A stretch of DNA of 64,000 nucleotides from NCBI RefSeq assembly GCF_001426745.1, contig NZ_LMFI01000016.1, forward strand, positions 153,677-217,676, written 5' to 3'. The position numbers were made by a program, and so were the translations under genes. Below are positions 15,266-23,055 of the stretch, piece after piece (within the stretch, counting starts at the first letter, position 1; the number at the start of each line of letters is the position of its first letter). Below the pieces are notes generated by a model, which was not told the DNA's origin, did no database searches, and saw nothing but the letters and a program-made list of their open reading frames with translations. The stretch comes from Nocardioides sp. Root140. GTDB lineage: Bacteria; Actinomycetota; Actinomycetes; Propionibacteriales; Nocardioidaceae.

Positions 15266-16216
15266 ATGATCAAGCTCTCGCTCTTCAAGCCCACGGGTCA
15301 CCTCACGCTCGGCAACCACCTCGGAGCCCTGCGCCCCATGGTGGCCGGCCAGGCGGAGGGCCGCGGCTTCTACGGCATCGCCGACCTGCACGCGCTGACC
15401 GTGCCGCACGAACCGGCCAGGTTGCGGGCGCTCAGCGCCGAGATGGCCCGTCTGATGGTCGCCGTCGGCCTCGACCGGAGCACGCTGTTCGTGCAGAGCC
15501 GGGTGCCCGCGCACTCCGAGCTCTCGTTCCTGCTCGAGTCCACGGTGCACACCGGCGAGCTGAACCGGATGATCCAGTTCAAGGAGAAGGGCCGCGACCA
15601 GCCCTCCACCCGCGCCTCGCTCTACACCTACCCGGCACTGATGGCGGCCGACATCCTGCTCTACCGACCCGAGCAGGTGCCGGTCGGCGACGACCAGCGC
15701 CAGCACGTCGAACTCACCCGTGACCTGGCGCTCCGCTTCAACCGGCTGTACGGCGAGGTGTTCACCGTGCCGGAGATCGTCACGCCACCCTCCGGTGCGC
15801 GGGTGATGGACCTCCAGGACCCGACCACCAAGATGGGCAAGTCGCACGTCGACGGTGCCGGCATCATCTACCTGCTCGACCCGCCCGACGTCGTACGCCG
15901 GAAGGTGGCACGGGCCGTCACGGACTCCGAGGTCGGCGCCGCCTCGGTGCGCGCAGACCGCGACGCCAAGCCGGGCGTGACGAACCTGCTCGACATCCTC
16001 ACCGCGTGTGGCGGATCGGCCGACGGCATCACGACGTACGGCGCACTCAAGGCAGCGGTCACCGAGGCAGTGGTCAACGAGCTCGAGCCGATCCAGAAGC
16101 GGTTCGCCGACCTCGACGACGCCGCGGTCACGGAGGTCTTCGAGAGCGGTGCGGCGACGTGTCGGCAGGTCACTGCCCCGGCGCTGGCCGCCGCCCGCAC
16201 CGCCATGGGATTGTGA
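15266..16216 (+). CDS. trpS: Tryptophanyl-tRNA synthetase, probably the auxiliary inducible type
   Basis: A 316-residue class I aminoacyl-tRNA synthetase that charges tRNA-Trp. It has the HIGH-equivalent in KPTGHLTLGNHLGALRP and the KMSKS-equivalent PTTKMGKSHVDGAG, plus GDDQRQHVELTRDLA. The product is somewhat shorter than housekeeping TrpRS. Streptomyces coelicolor is known to carry a second TrpRS that is indolmycin-resistant and attenuated by a Trp leader; its gene lies, as I recall, between bldN and proC, the same position as here. The leader and location suggest this gene is its counterpart. Resistance itself cannot be judged from sequence alone. Confidence 0.92.
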   Translation: MIKLSLFKPTGHLTLGNHLGALRPMVAGQAEGRGFYGIADLHALTVPHEPARLRALSAEMARLMVAVGLDRSTLFVQSRVPAHSELSFLLESTVHTGELNRMIQFKEKGRDQPSTRASLYTYPALMAADILLYRPEQVPVGDDQRQHVELTRDLALRFNRLYGEVFTVPEIVTPPSGARVMDLQDPTTKMGKSHVDGAGIIYLLDPPDVVRRKVARAVTDSEVGAASVRADRDAKPGVTNLLDILTACGGSADGITTYGALKAAVTEAVVNELEPIQKRFADLDDAAVTEVFESGAATCRQVTAPALAAARTAMGL

Positions 16217-16250
16217 CCCGGCAGCCTCGCTGGACGAGCACTGAGTCAAC

Positions 16251-16289
16251 GCGGAACATCGCAGTCACTGGGTGACTGTGATGTTCCGC
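16251..16289 (+). terminator. 18-bp hairpin after trpS
   Basis: Arms 16251-16268 and 16272-16289 pair over 18 nt with a single G-U wobble around a 3-nt loop, 35 bp after the trpS stop. A very stable structure and a likely terminator, just upstream of the promoter of the next gene. Confidence 0.85.
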
Positions 16290-16327
16290 CTTGATCGCCG
16301 GAGGGGCCAGCCCACTAGGTTGCTGGG

Positions 16328-17062
16328 GTGGATCTCCTTCGCGGCCGCGTGGCCGATGCCGACCCTGCCCTCGAGATGGCTGCCTCACACGCCCTGCTCC
16401 GACGGGCCAGCCGGGGCGAGATCGACGCCGCGCTGCGCGTGTTCCGGCCGACGACGATGGTGGCGTTCGGGCGCCGGGACACCAACCGTCCCGGCTTCCC
16501 GGCCGCAGCGCAGGCCTGTCGCGACGCCGGCTTCACGCCCGTCGTTCGCGCATCGGGCGGCCGCGCCGTGGCGTGTACGACGACCGCACTCGTCATCGAC
16601 CACGTGCAGCGCGACCCCGCGTCGTTGGGCGGGATGGATGACAGGTTCGAGGACTACGGCGCCATGCTGGCCGGCGTGCTCGCGGACTTCGGGATCGACG
16701 CCCGGGTCGGGGAGGTGCCGGGCGAGTACTGCCCCGGGGCGCACTCGATCAACGCGCGCGGCGAGGTGAAGCTGATCGGCACGGCGCAGCGCATGGTGCG
16801 CGACGCGTGGCTGTTCAGCTCCGTGGTCATCGTCGACGACGCACCCAGCCTGCAGCCCCTGCTGGCCCGGGTCTACGACGCCCTGGAGGTCCGCTTCGAC
16901 CCGGCGTCGGTGGGCGCCGTCGCCACCGAGTCAGGCGTGGGGGTCGACGTGCTCGAGGAGGCGTTCATCGGTGCGTACGACGACCGCTTCGGGCTCACCG
17001 AGTCGGCGTACGGCAGCCTCGACGAGGCCCGGTCAATGGTCGGCGACCACCGGGTGGACTGA
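16328..17062 (+). CDS. Lipoate-protein ligase A-like protein
   Basis: A 244-residue BPL/LplA/LipB-fold protein. The nucleotide/lipoate loop reads VVRASGGRAVACTTTALV, followed by GEYCPGAHSINARGEVKLIGTAQRMVRDAWLFSS with the conserved lysine in VKLIG. It should ligate lipoate or octanoate to lipoyl domains or transfer octanoyl groups; which one is not clear. GTG at 16328 has TAGGTT exactly 6 nt upstream, consistent with a leaderless mRNA. It and trpS are bracketed by inverted arrays of the 22-bp repeat. Confidence 0.8.
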   Translation: MDLLRGRVADADPALEMAASHALLRRASRGEIDAALRVFRPTTMVAFGRRDTNRPGFPAAAQACRDAGFTPVVRASGGRAVACTTTALVIDHVQRDPASLGGMDDRFEDYGAMLAGVLADFGIDARVGEVPGEYCPGAHSINARGEVKLIGTAQRMVRDAWLFSSVVIVDDAPSLQPLLARVYDALEVRFDPASVGAVATESGVGVDVLEEAFIGAYDDRFGLTESAYGSLDEARSMVGDHRVD

Positions 17063-17071
17063 CCGGCAAGT

Positions 17072-17117
17072 CATCAAGAATCCACGGTTCGCGACGCAAG
17101 AATCCACGGTTCGCGAC
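17072..17117 (-). repeat. 22-bp-period repeat, array 2 (two units, reverse)
   Basis: Two copies of CAAGAATCCACGGTTCGCGA start at 17075 and 17097, exactly 22 bp apart. They are the reverse complement of array 1. They fill the space between two convergent genes and may act as or near a terminator. Confidence 0.9.
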
Positions 17118-17128
17118 AGGGAAGGACG

Positions 17129-17932
17129 TCAGGAACCTTCGGCGAGGGCCTGGGAGCGGTTGCGGGCGGCCTCCATGGCGGAGAGGAACGCGGCACGCAC
17201 CTTGTGCACCTCGAGCTCACGGATCGCGGCGGCGGTCGTGCCGGCCGGTGAGGTGACCTGCTCGCGCAGGACGGTCGGGTGGGTGCCGGTCTCGCGGAGC
17301 ATCTTCGCCGAGCCGACGACGGTCTGGATGACCAGCTCGGTGGCGGTGGCACGCGGCAGGCCGAGGTGCACTCCCGCCTCGATCATCGACTCGACGACGT
17401 AGAAGACGTAGGCCGGGCCGGACCCGGAGATCGCGGTGACCGCGTCGAGGTGCTTCTCGTCGAGGCGCATCACGTGACCGGTGGCACCCAGCAGCTGCTC
17501 GGCCTCGGCGAGGTGCTCCTCGTCGCAGTGCGAGCCGGGCGAGATCGCGGCCATCCCCTCGTCGACCAGGGCGGGCGTGTTCGGCATGACGCGGACCACT
17601 GCCACGCCGTCGGGGATGCGGGACTCGATGAACGCGGTGGTGATGCCGGCAGCCAGCGAGACGATCAGCTGGCCGGGGCGGAGGTGCGGCTCGATCTCCT
17701 CGAGCACGGCGCCCATGTCCTGCGGCTTGACCACCAGGGCGAGGGTGTCGGCCTTCTGCGCGGCCTCGACGTTGGAGACCACGGTGACGCCGTACCGGTC
17801 CTCGAGCTCACCGGCCCGGGCGGCACGCTTCTCACCGACGAGGAGCGTGTCCGGGGCAGCACCGGCCCGCAGCATTCCGGACAGCAGGCTCTCGCCCATG
17901 ACGCCGGCGCCGATGATGGCGGTCTGTGCCAC
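17129..17932 (-). CDS. proC: Pyrroline-5-carboxylate reductase
   Basis: It reduces pyrroline-5-carboxylate to proline with NAD(P)H, the last step of proline synthesis. The 267-residue product begins AQTAIIGAGVMGESLLSGML (Rossmann GxGxMG) and ends with the signature GSGPAYVFYVVESMIEAGVHLGLPR plus TSPAGTTAAAIRELE. GTG at 17932 was chosen from the family start; AAGGGGTGG lies upstream. It follows the proline dehydrogenase gene by only 20 bp, so synthetic and catabolic proline genes appear co-transcribed. Confidence 0.95.
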   Translation of the reverse strand: MAQTAIIGAGVMGESLLSGMLRAGAAPDTLLVGEKRAARAGELEDRYGVTVVSNVEAAQKADTLALVVKPQDMGAVLEEIEPHLRPGQLIVSLAAGITTAFIESRIPDGVAVVRVMPNTPALVDEGMAAISPGSHCDEEHLAEAEQLLGATGHVMRLDEKHLDAVTAISGSGPAYVFYVVESMIEAGVHLGLPRATATELVIQTVVGSAKMLRETGTHPTVLREQVTSPAGTTAAAIRELEVHKVRAAFLSAMEAARNRSQALAEGS

Positions 17933-17952
17933 GCGGTCCACCCCTTCTGTGA

Positions 17953-18888
17953 CTACTTCTTGGAGACCAAGGACTTCACGAAGAATGACAGGTTCTGCGG
18001 TCGCTCGGCGAGACGTCTCATGAGGTAGCCGTACCACTCCTGGCCGTAGGGCAGGTAGACCCGCACCGTCTCTCCGGACGCCGCCAGTCGCTTCTGCTCC
18101 TCGGGACGAATGCCGTAGAGCATCTGGAACTCGTAGGTGCCCTTGTCGCGACCGGCATCGGCGGCGATCGACGACGCGATCGCGACCATGCGCGGGTCGT
18201 GCGTGGCGATCATCGGGTAGCCGCTGCCGCGCAGCAGCACCTTGAGACAGCGCACGTAGGACTTGTCGACGTCGAGCTTGTCCTGGAAGGCGACCGACTC
18301 GGGCTCGTTGTAGGCGCCCTTGCACAGTCGCACCCGCGAGCCCTGGTGGGCCAGCGCGCGGCAGTCCTCCTCGGTGCGGTGCAGGTAGGCCTGCAGCACG
18401 GCGCCGGTCTCGGGGAAGTCCTGGCGCAGCTCGGCCAGGATCGCCAGCGTCGCGTCGGTGGTGGTGTGGTCCTCCATGTCGAGGGTGACCGTGGTGCCGG
18501 CGTTGCGCGCGGCCCGGCAGATGGTGCGGGCGTTCTCGAGCGCGGTCTTGTGGCCGATGCTCGGCAGCGCCTGGCCGATCGCGCTGAGCTTGACCGAGAC
18601 CTCGGCCTTGCGGGCCAGGCCTCGGGCCGACAGCTGGCCGAGCAGATTGAGGTAGGCCTCGACGGTGGCGTCGGCCTGGGCCGCGTCGAGGGTGTCCTCG
18701 CCGAGGAAGTCGAGCGTGACGGTCAGGCCGTCCTCGACCAGGGTGGCCGTCGCGTCGACGGCCTCTTCGTTGGACTCACCGGGGACGTAACCGTGCACGA
18801 TCCCCGACGACACGGGCAGGGTGCTGACCAGCTTCTTCACGCGCTCGCTCCGGGCAAGGAGCAGCAGCGGTTCACGCAACAAGGACAT
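17953..18888 (-). CDS. Proline dehydrogenase (monofunctional)
   Basis: A FAD-dependent enzyme that oxidises proline to pyrroline-5-carboxylate, feeding electrons to the membrane quinone pool. The 311-residue TIM-barrel protein has RVRLCKGAYNEPESVAF, GYPMIATHDPRMV and the C-terminal signature EFQMLYGIRPEEQ...RVYLPYGQEWYGYLMRRLAERPQN. No aldehyde dehydrogenase domain is fused, and no P5C dehydrogenase gene is in the window. Located directly upstream of proC. Confidence 0.94.
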   Translation of the reverse strand: MSLLREPLLLLARSERVKKLVSTLPVSSGIVHGYVPGESNEEAVDATATLVEDGLTVTLDFLGEDTLDAAQADATVEAYLNLLGQLSARGLARKAEVSVKLSAIGQALPSIGHKTALENARTICRAARNAGTTVTLDMEDHTTTDATLAILAELRQDFPETGAVLQAYLHRTEEDCRALAHQGSRVRLCKGAYNEPESVAFQDKLDVDKSYVRCLKVLLRGSGYPMIATHDPRMVAIASSIAADAGRDKGTYEFQMLYGIRPEEQKRLAASGETVRVYLPYGQEWYGYLMRRLAERPQNLSFFVKSLVSKK

Positions 18889-18969
18889 GTGACCAAGGCT
18901 ACGCTGAAAGTCCCCGCAGATCCCAGTCGGGTGTGCCGACCACTCCGGGTGAATGCCCCTTACGTCCGC

Positions 18970-19707
18970 TCAGGTCGTACGTCGACGCAGCGTGGCCGCA
19001 CCGAGCGCCAGGGCGGCCAGCGCGAAGCCGACGACCACGGCCAGGTCGCCCCACACGTCGCCGGTCTCGGTGGTCGTGGTCAGGGTGCTCATCGCGTCGA
19101 CCGCGTAGGAGAGCGGCAGGACGTCACTGATCACGCCGAGCACGTCGGGCAGGAGCTCGCGCGCCACGAACAGGCCGCACAGAAGGATCTGCGGGATCAC
19201 CAGCAGTGGCATGAACTGCACGGCCTGGAACTCGGTCTGCGCGAAGGCACTGACGAAGAGGCCGAGCGCGGTGCCGAGGACGGCGTCGGCCACCGCGACG
19301 ACGGTGAGCAACCAGACCGGTCCCTCGACGTCGAGCCCGAGCAGCCCCACGCTGAGCACCACCGCGAGGATCGACTGCACGGTGGCGATGGCACCGAACG
19401 CCAGGGCGTAGCCGACCAGGAAGTCGCCCTTGCCCATCGGCATCGACAGCAGCCGCTCGAGCGTGCCGCTGGTGCGCTCGCGCAGCGTGGTGACGCTGGT
19501 GACCAGGAACATGATGATGAAGGGGAACATCGCCAGCAGCGCGGGACCGAGCCGGTCGAAGGTGTTGCCGGGCAGGTCGTCGAACATCCACCACAGCAGG
19601 GACATCAGCAGGCAGGGCAGCACCAGGAGCATGGCCAGGGTGCGGTGGTCCCGGCGGATCTGGGTGAGCACCCGGCCGGCCACGGCGAACGTGATCCGGG
19701 GGTTCAT
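18970..19707 (-). CDS. ABC-2 type transporter permease
   Basis: A 245-residue integral membrane protein with about six hydrophobic segments (e.g. LAMLLVLPCLLMSLLWWMF, LLAMFPFIIMFLVTSVTTL, TVQSILAVVLSVGLLGLDV) and the ABC-2 region RERTSGTLERLLSMPMGKGDFLVGY. With the ATPase encoded just upstream (4-bp ATGA overlap) it forms a two-component exporter of the drug/lipid type. Substrate unknown. Confidence 0.88.
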   Translation of the reverse strand: MNPRITFAVAGRVLTQIRRDHRTLAMLLVLPCLLMSLLWWMFDDLPGNTFDRLGPALLAMFPFIIMFLVTSVTTLRERTSGTLERLLSMPMGKGDFLVGYALAFGAIATVQSILAVVLSVGLLGLDVEGPVWLLTVVAVADAVLGTALGLFVSAFAQTEFQAVQFMPLLVIPQILLCGLFVARELLPDVLGVISDVLPLSYAVDAMSTLTTTTETGDVWGDLAVVVGFALAALALGAATLRRRTT

Positions 19708-20417
19708 GCCGCACCCCTCACGATGGTCAGGAAGGCCTGCTCGATGTCGTCGGCACCGGCCTTCGCGCGGATCTCGTCGGGCGTTCCGTCGGCGATGAAG
19801 ACGCCGTCGCGCATCAGCAGGAGTCGGTCGCAGCGCTCGGCCTCGTCCATCACGTGGCTCGAGACCAGCACCGCCGCACCGTCGTCGGCGAGGCGGTGGA
19901 ACATCGCCCAGAGGTCCTCGCGCAGCACCGGGTCGAGGCCGACCGTCGGTTCGTCGAGCACCAACAGGTCGGGGGTGCCGAGCAACGCCACGGCCAGGCT
20001 GGCCCGGGAGCGCTGGCCGCCACTGAGGTTGCCGACGACCGCGTCGGCGTGCGACCCGAGGTCGACCGACTCGATGACGCGGTCCACGTGGTCGGCGCCG
20101 ACGCCGAGCACCTTGGCGAAGAAGCGCAGGTTCTCGCGCACGCTGAGGTCGTCGTACACGCTCGCGGCCTGGGTGACGTAGCCGATCCGGTCGCGCAGGG
20201 CGCGGGACCCGGCCCGCGCACCGAACACCGTGACCTCGCCCTTCACTCCCGCTTGCACGCCGACGAGCACGCGCATCAACGTGGACTTGCCGCAGCCCGA
20301 CGGGCCGAGCAGTCCGGTCACCTGGCCCACGGGGATCGTGAAGTCGAGCCCGTGGAGGACCTCCTTGGCGCCGCGGACCACGTCGAGTCCGTGCACCTCC
20401 ACCGCGTTATTCATCAT
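19704..20417 (-). CDS. ABC exporter ATP-binding protein
   Basis: A 237-residue ATPase: Walker A LLGPSGCGKSTLMR, Q-loop YVTQAASVYDDLSV, signature NLSGGQRSRASLA, Walker B LLVLDEPTVGLD and switch His in LVSSHVMDEAERCD. The start is placed at ATG 20417 (second ATG follows at 20414) because a promoter (TTGTCA-N17-CATAAT) lies exactly so that transcription would begin at this A. An 18-bp palindrome covers the start region, so the exporter is probably induced by release of a repressor. The open frame extends farther upstream, but only through the hairpin element and promoter. Confidence 0.9.
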   Translation of the reverse strand: MMNNAVEVHGLDVVRGAKEVLHGLDFTIPVGQVTGLLGPSGCGKSTLMRVLVGVQAGVKGEVTVFGARAGSRALRDRIGYVTQAASVYDDLSVRENLRFFAKVLGVGADHVDRVIESVDLGSHADAVVGNLSGGQRSRASLAVALLGTPDLLVLDEPTVGLDPVLREDLWAMFHRLADDGAAVLVSSHVMDEAERCDRLLLMRDGVFIADGTPDEIRAKAGADDIEQAFLTIVRGAA

Positions 20418-20453
20418 GTGATGAATTATGCTCCCGAGTCGTCCGGATGACAA
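20409..20453 (-). promoter_or_regulatory. Leaderless promoter and operator of the ABC exporter
   Basis: Minus strand: TTGTCA (20448-20453), 17-bp spacer, CATAAT (20425-20430), then 7 nt to ATG. The sequence ATTCATCATGTGATGAAT (20409-20426) is two perfect 8-bp half-sites around 2 bp, overlapping the last -10 bases, +1 and the first codons. That is a typical repressor-site position. The TetR gene downstream is one candidate regulator. Confidence 0.75.
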
Positions 20454-20487
20454 CCCACCCCTTTCACACTGTCGCCCCGCGGAGGAC

Positions 20488-20576
20488 GGACCGTCGAACA
20501 TGCAGTTCGGCCAGTACGTCGTACGACGCACGCTCACGGACGCTGGCCCTGGCGCGAACTGCATGTTGAACGGTCC
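20488..20576. repeat. 89-nt hairpin element, family member 3
   Basis: GGACCGTCGAACATGCAGTT (from 20488) pairs with the segment ending at 20576 (GAACTGCATGTTGAACGGTCC read in two parts: GAACTGCATG, TTGAACGGTCC) with only two internal mismatches. GGCCAG / CTGGCC pair further in. CACGCTCA is central at 20529-20536. It shares geometry with 883-971 and outer arm bases with 747-834. It lies between the TetR 3' end and the exporter promoter. Confidence 0.85.
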
Positions 20577-20669
20577 GCCGAGGCTCTCGGACATCGGCGC
20601 TTCAGCGAGCGACCCAGCCGGCCAGCCGGTGAGGACCGCGCCTCCGACCCGTCGTGAGTTCTTCGGAGC

Positions 20670-21263
20670 TCAGGGAAGCTCGCCCGTGAGGTAGCGCTGG
20701 AGGGTGGGCGCGTAGATCGCCACCACTTCGTCGGGCGACATCGAGGCCAGCGGCTCGACCTTCAAGAGGTACCGCACCATGATCAGCCCGAGCACCTGGC
20801 TGGCGACCAGCGGCATTCGACGCTCCGGCTCGTCGATGCCCAGCGCCACGCCGACCGGTCCGATCACGACCTTGAGAAAGCCCTCGCGCAGCAGCACCTG
20901 GCCGTCTGGCTCGGCGATGCTGCGCACCAGTCCCAACAACGGCAGCTGCAGGGCCGGGTCGTCCCAGACGGAAAGGAAGACCCGCAGCATCCGCTCGCCC
21001 GCACCCTTGGGCCCCTCGGCGATCGCGGGGGCCAACAGCACCCGCGGGTCGACCGGAAACCGCAACGCGGCCAGGAACAGCGCGTCCTTGGTGCCGAAGT
21101 AGTGGTGCACCAGGGCCGGGTCGACGCCGGCGGACTGGGCGATCGCGCGCACCGACGTACCGGCGAAGCCCCGGGTGCCGAAGAGCTGCCGTGCGGCGTC
21201 GAGGATCGCGGCACGGGTGTCGGGAGAGCCGGGCCGTCGTCCGGCCCGACGCGCGGAGCTCAT
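20670..21263 (-). CDS. TetR-family transcriptional regulator
   Basis: A 197-residue regulator with an N-terminal TetR HTH (TRAAILDAARQLFGTRGFAGTSVRAIAQSAGVDPALVHHYFGTKDALF region) and a C-terminal ligand domain of the actinobacterial TetR_C type (GQVLLREGFLKVV, LVASQVLGLIMVRY). ATG at 21263 overlaps the stop of the TIM-barrel gene (ATGA). Its gene precedes the ABC exporter on the same strand, separated by the hairpin element, so regulation of the exporter is plausible but unproven. Confidence 0.9.
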   Translation of the reverse strand: MSSARRAGRRPGSPDTRAAILDAARQLFGTRGFAGTSVRAIAQSAGVDPALVHHYFGTKDALFLAALRFPVDPRVLLAPAIAEGPKGAGERMLRVFLSVWDDPALQLPLLGLVRSIAEPDGQVLLREGFLKVVIGPVGVALGIDEPERRMPLVASQVLGLIMVRYLLKVEPLASMSPDEVVAIYAPTLQRYLTGELP

Positions 21264-22054
21264 CGTGGCAGCTTCGTGACGAAGTGGTCCCGGGCGAACT
21301 GCAGCGACTCGGCCAGGTCGGTGGTGCGGGCCGAGGAGGTGCCCGAGCGCCGGGTGTTGATCTCGACCACGATGTGCCCCTCGAACCCGACCTCGGCGAG
21401 GTGGCCCAGCAGCTCGGCGGCCGGCTGGTTGCCCCGGCCCGGCACGAGGTGCTCGTCCTTGGGCGTCCCGCTGCCGTCGGTCAGGTGCAGGTGCCGCAGG
21501 CGCGGGCCCAGCCTCTTGGCCATCGCCAGCGGGTCGGACTGCGCGGTCGCGGCGTGCGAGAGGTCGAGCGTGGTGTTCGCGTAGTCCTCCTCCGACGGGT
21601 CCCACCCGGGCAGGTAGACCTCGACGCCCCGCCGCGACGTGGCCCGCCACGGGTACATGTTCTCCACGGCGAACGCGATGCCGGTCGACTGCTCCAACCC
21701 CTCGATGCCCCAGATGAACTCGCGGGCGTAGTCCTTCTGCCACCGGAACGGGGGGTGTACGACGACCACGTCGGCGCCGACCTCGCTCGCCATCTCGGCC
21801 GAGCGCTCGAGCTTGCCCCAGGGGTCGGATCCCCAGACCCGCTGGGTGATCAGCAGGCACGGCGCATGCACCGCGCAGACCGGGATCGCGTGGTGCTCCG
21901 AGAGCTGCTTGATCGCGGAGGTCTGCTGGCTCAGCGCGTCGATGCCGACCATCACCTCGACCGCGTCGTAGCCCAGCTTCGCCGCGTAGGTGAAGGCGTG
22001 CGCCGTCGACTCGGGATAGACCGAGGCCGTGGAGAGACCAACGAGGGAAGTCAC
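21260..22054 (-). CDS. Sugar phosphate isomerase/epimerase-type TIM-barrel protein
   Basis: A 264-residue AP-endonuclease-2/xylose-isomerase-like barrel: VGLSTASVYPESTAHAF, VHAPCLL, VVVHPPFRWQKDYA, VENMYPWR, LDLSHAA, HLHLTDGSGTPKDEH and HIVVEINTR carry the metal-binding His/Glu/Asp residues typical of the fold. Substrate unknown. GTG at 22054 overlaps the Ppx/GppA stop (GTGA). The ppx - TIM-barrel - proC neighbourhood resembles mycobacterial Rv0496-Rv0500. Confidence 0.85.
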   Translation of the reverse strand: MTSLVGLSTASVYPESTAHAFTYAAKLGYDAVEVMVGIDALSQQTSAIKQLSEHHAIPVCAVHAPCLLITQRVWGSDPWGKLERSAEMASEVGADVVVVHPPFRWQKDYAREFIWGIEGLEQSTGIAFAVENMYPWRATSRRGVEVYLPGWDPSEEDYANTTLDLSHAATAQSDPLAMAKRLGPRLRHLHLTDGSGTPKDEHLVPGRGNQPAAELLGHLAEVGFEGHIVVEINTRRSGTSSARTTDLAESLQFARDHFVTKLPR

Positions 22055-23016
22055 CTCAGGCTGGTTCCACCGGGCCAGACGCCCTCGAGCACGCTGATCT
22101 GGTCGAAGCGTTCGAGGATCACGCCCTCACGAAGCGCCCACGGGCAGACCTCGAGCGCGGGGAGGTCGAAGATGTCGAGCACCGCCTCCGCCACCAGCGC
22201 GCCGGGAACGATCTGGTGGCTGCGGCTCGGCGAGACACCGGGCAGCACCGCGAGCTCCTCGGGCGACATCGCGATCAGCTTGGGCAGCCACTCGGCCAGG
22301 GCCGCGGCCGGCAGCTGGCGCGGCACGAGCGGACCGTCTGCGGACGGCGCGGCGCCGCAGATGCGGGCCAGCGAACGGAACGTCTTCGAGGTGGCCGCCG
22401 CGCGGTCGGGCGCACCGGCGCGCAGCAGGTTGCCGGCGTCGCGCGCGATCTCCGCGCGGATCTGGCGGCGCAGGGCGCGGATGCCCTCCTCGTCGGGCAC
22501 ACCGGAGCCGAACCAGTCCTTGGCCAGCCGAGCCGCCCCCAGGGGCAACGACCAGGCCACGTCGGGCGCCTCGTCCTGGCCTCCGGCTATCTCGAGCGAG
22601 CCGCCGCCGATGTCGAAGACGGCCAGCCGCCCGGCAGACCACCCGAACCAGCGGCGTACGGCGAGGAAGGTCAGGCGGGCCTCGTCCTCTCCGGGCAGCA
22701 CCTCGAGGTCGACACCGGTGACCTCGCGGACGTGCTCGAGGACGGCGTCCGAGTTGCCCGCGTCGCGCACCGCGGACGTGGCGAAGCCGAGCATCTCCTC
22801 GCAGCCCTTGTCCTCGGCGACGACCAGCGCCTGCCGGCAGAACTCGGTCAGCGCGTCGATGCCGGCCTGCGACACCGCACCCTCGTCGTCGAGGTGCTCG
22901 GCCAGCCGCAGGGGCTCCTTGTAGGAGTAGGCCGGCAACGGCGCAGCACCACCGTGGGCATCCACGACGAGCAGATGACCCGTGTTGGAACCGATGTCGA
23001 GCACTCCCAGCCTCAT
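22051..23016 (-). CDS. Exopolyphosphatase / guanosine pentaphosphatase (Ppx/GppA family)
   Basis: A 321-residue ASKHA-fold enzyme with RLGVLDIGSNTGHLLVVDAH (phosphate-1), FATSAVRDAGNSDAVL, LEVLPGEDEARLTFLAVRR and VFDIGGGSLEIAGG (phosphate-2). It hydrolyses inorganic polyphosphate and/or pppGpp, linking to stringent response. It is the short form lacking the C-terminal HD domain of E. coli Ppx, like mycobacterial Ppx2. ATG at 23016 has TACCGT 6 nt upstream. The frame runs open much farther upstream but overlaps the divergent gene and is a shadow. Confidence 0.92.
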   Translation of the reverse strand: MRLGVLDIGSNTGHLLVVDAHGGAAPLPAYSYKEPLRLAEHLDDEGAVSQAGIDALTEFCRQALVVAEDKGCEEMLGFATSAVRDAGNSDAVLEHVREVTGVDLEVLPGEDEARLTFLAVRRWFGWSAGRLAVFDIGGGSLEIAGGQDEAPDVAWSLPLGAARLAKDWFGSGVPDEEGIRALRRQIRAEIARDAGNLLRAGAPDRAAATSKTFRSLARICGAAPSADGPLVPRQLPAAALAEWLPKLIAMSPEELAVLPGVSPSRSHQIVPGALVAEAVLDIFDLPALEVCPWALREGVILERFDQISVLEGVWPGGTSLR

Positions 23017-23022
23017 GGCACC

Positions 23023-23049
23023 ACGGTATCCCCGTCCGCCACGTATGGT
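23023..23049. promoter_or_regulatory. Face-to-face divergent -10 boxes
   Basis: TACCGT on the minus strand (23023-23028) lies 6 nt before the ppx ATG, and TATGGT on the plus strand (23044-23049) lies 6 nt before the GTG of the Cys-rich gene. The two promoters overlap in a 39-bp intergenic space, so polymerase can probably use only one at a time. Confidence 0.6.
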
Positions 23050-23055
23050 TGCCGC

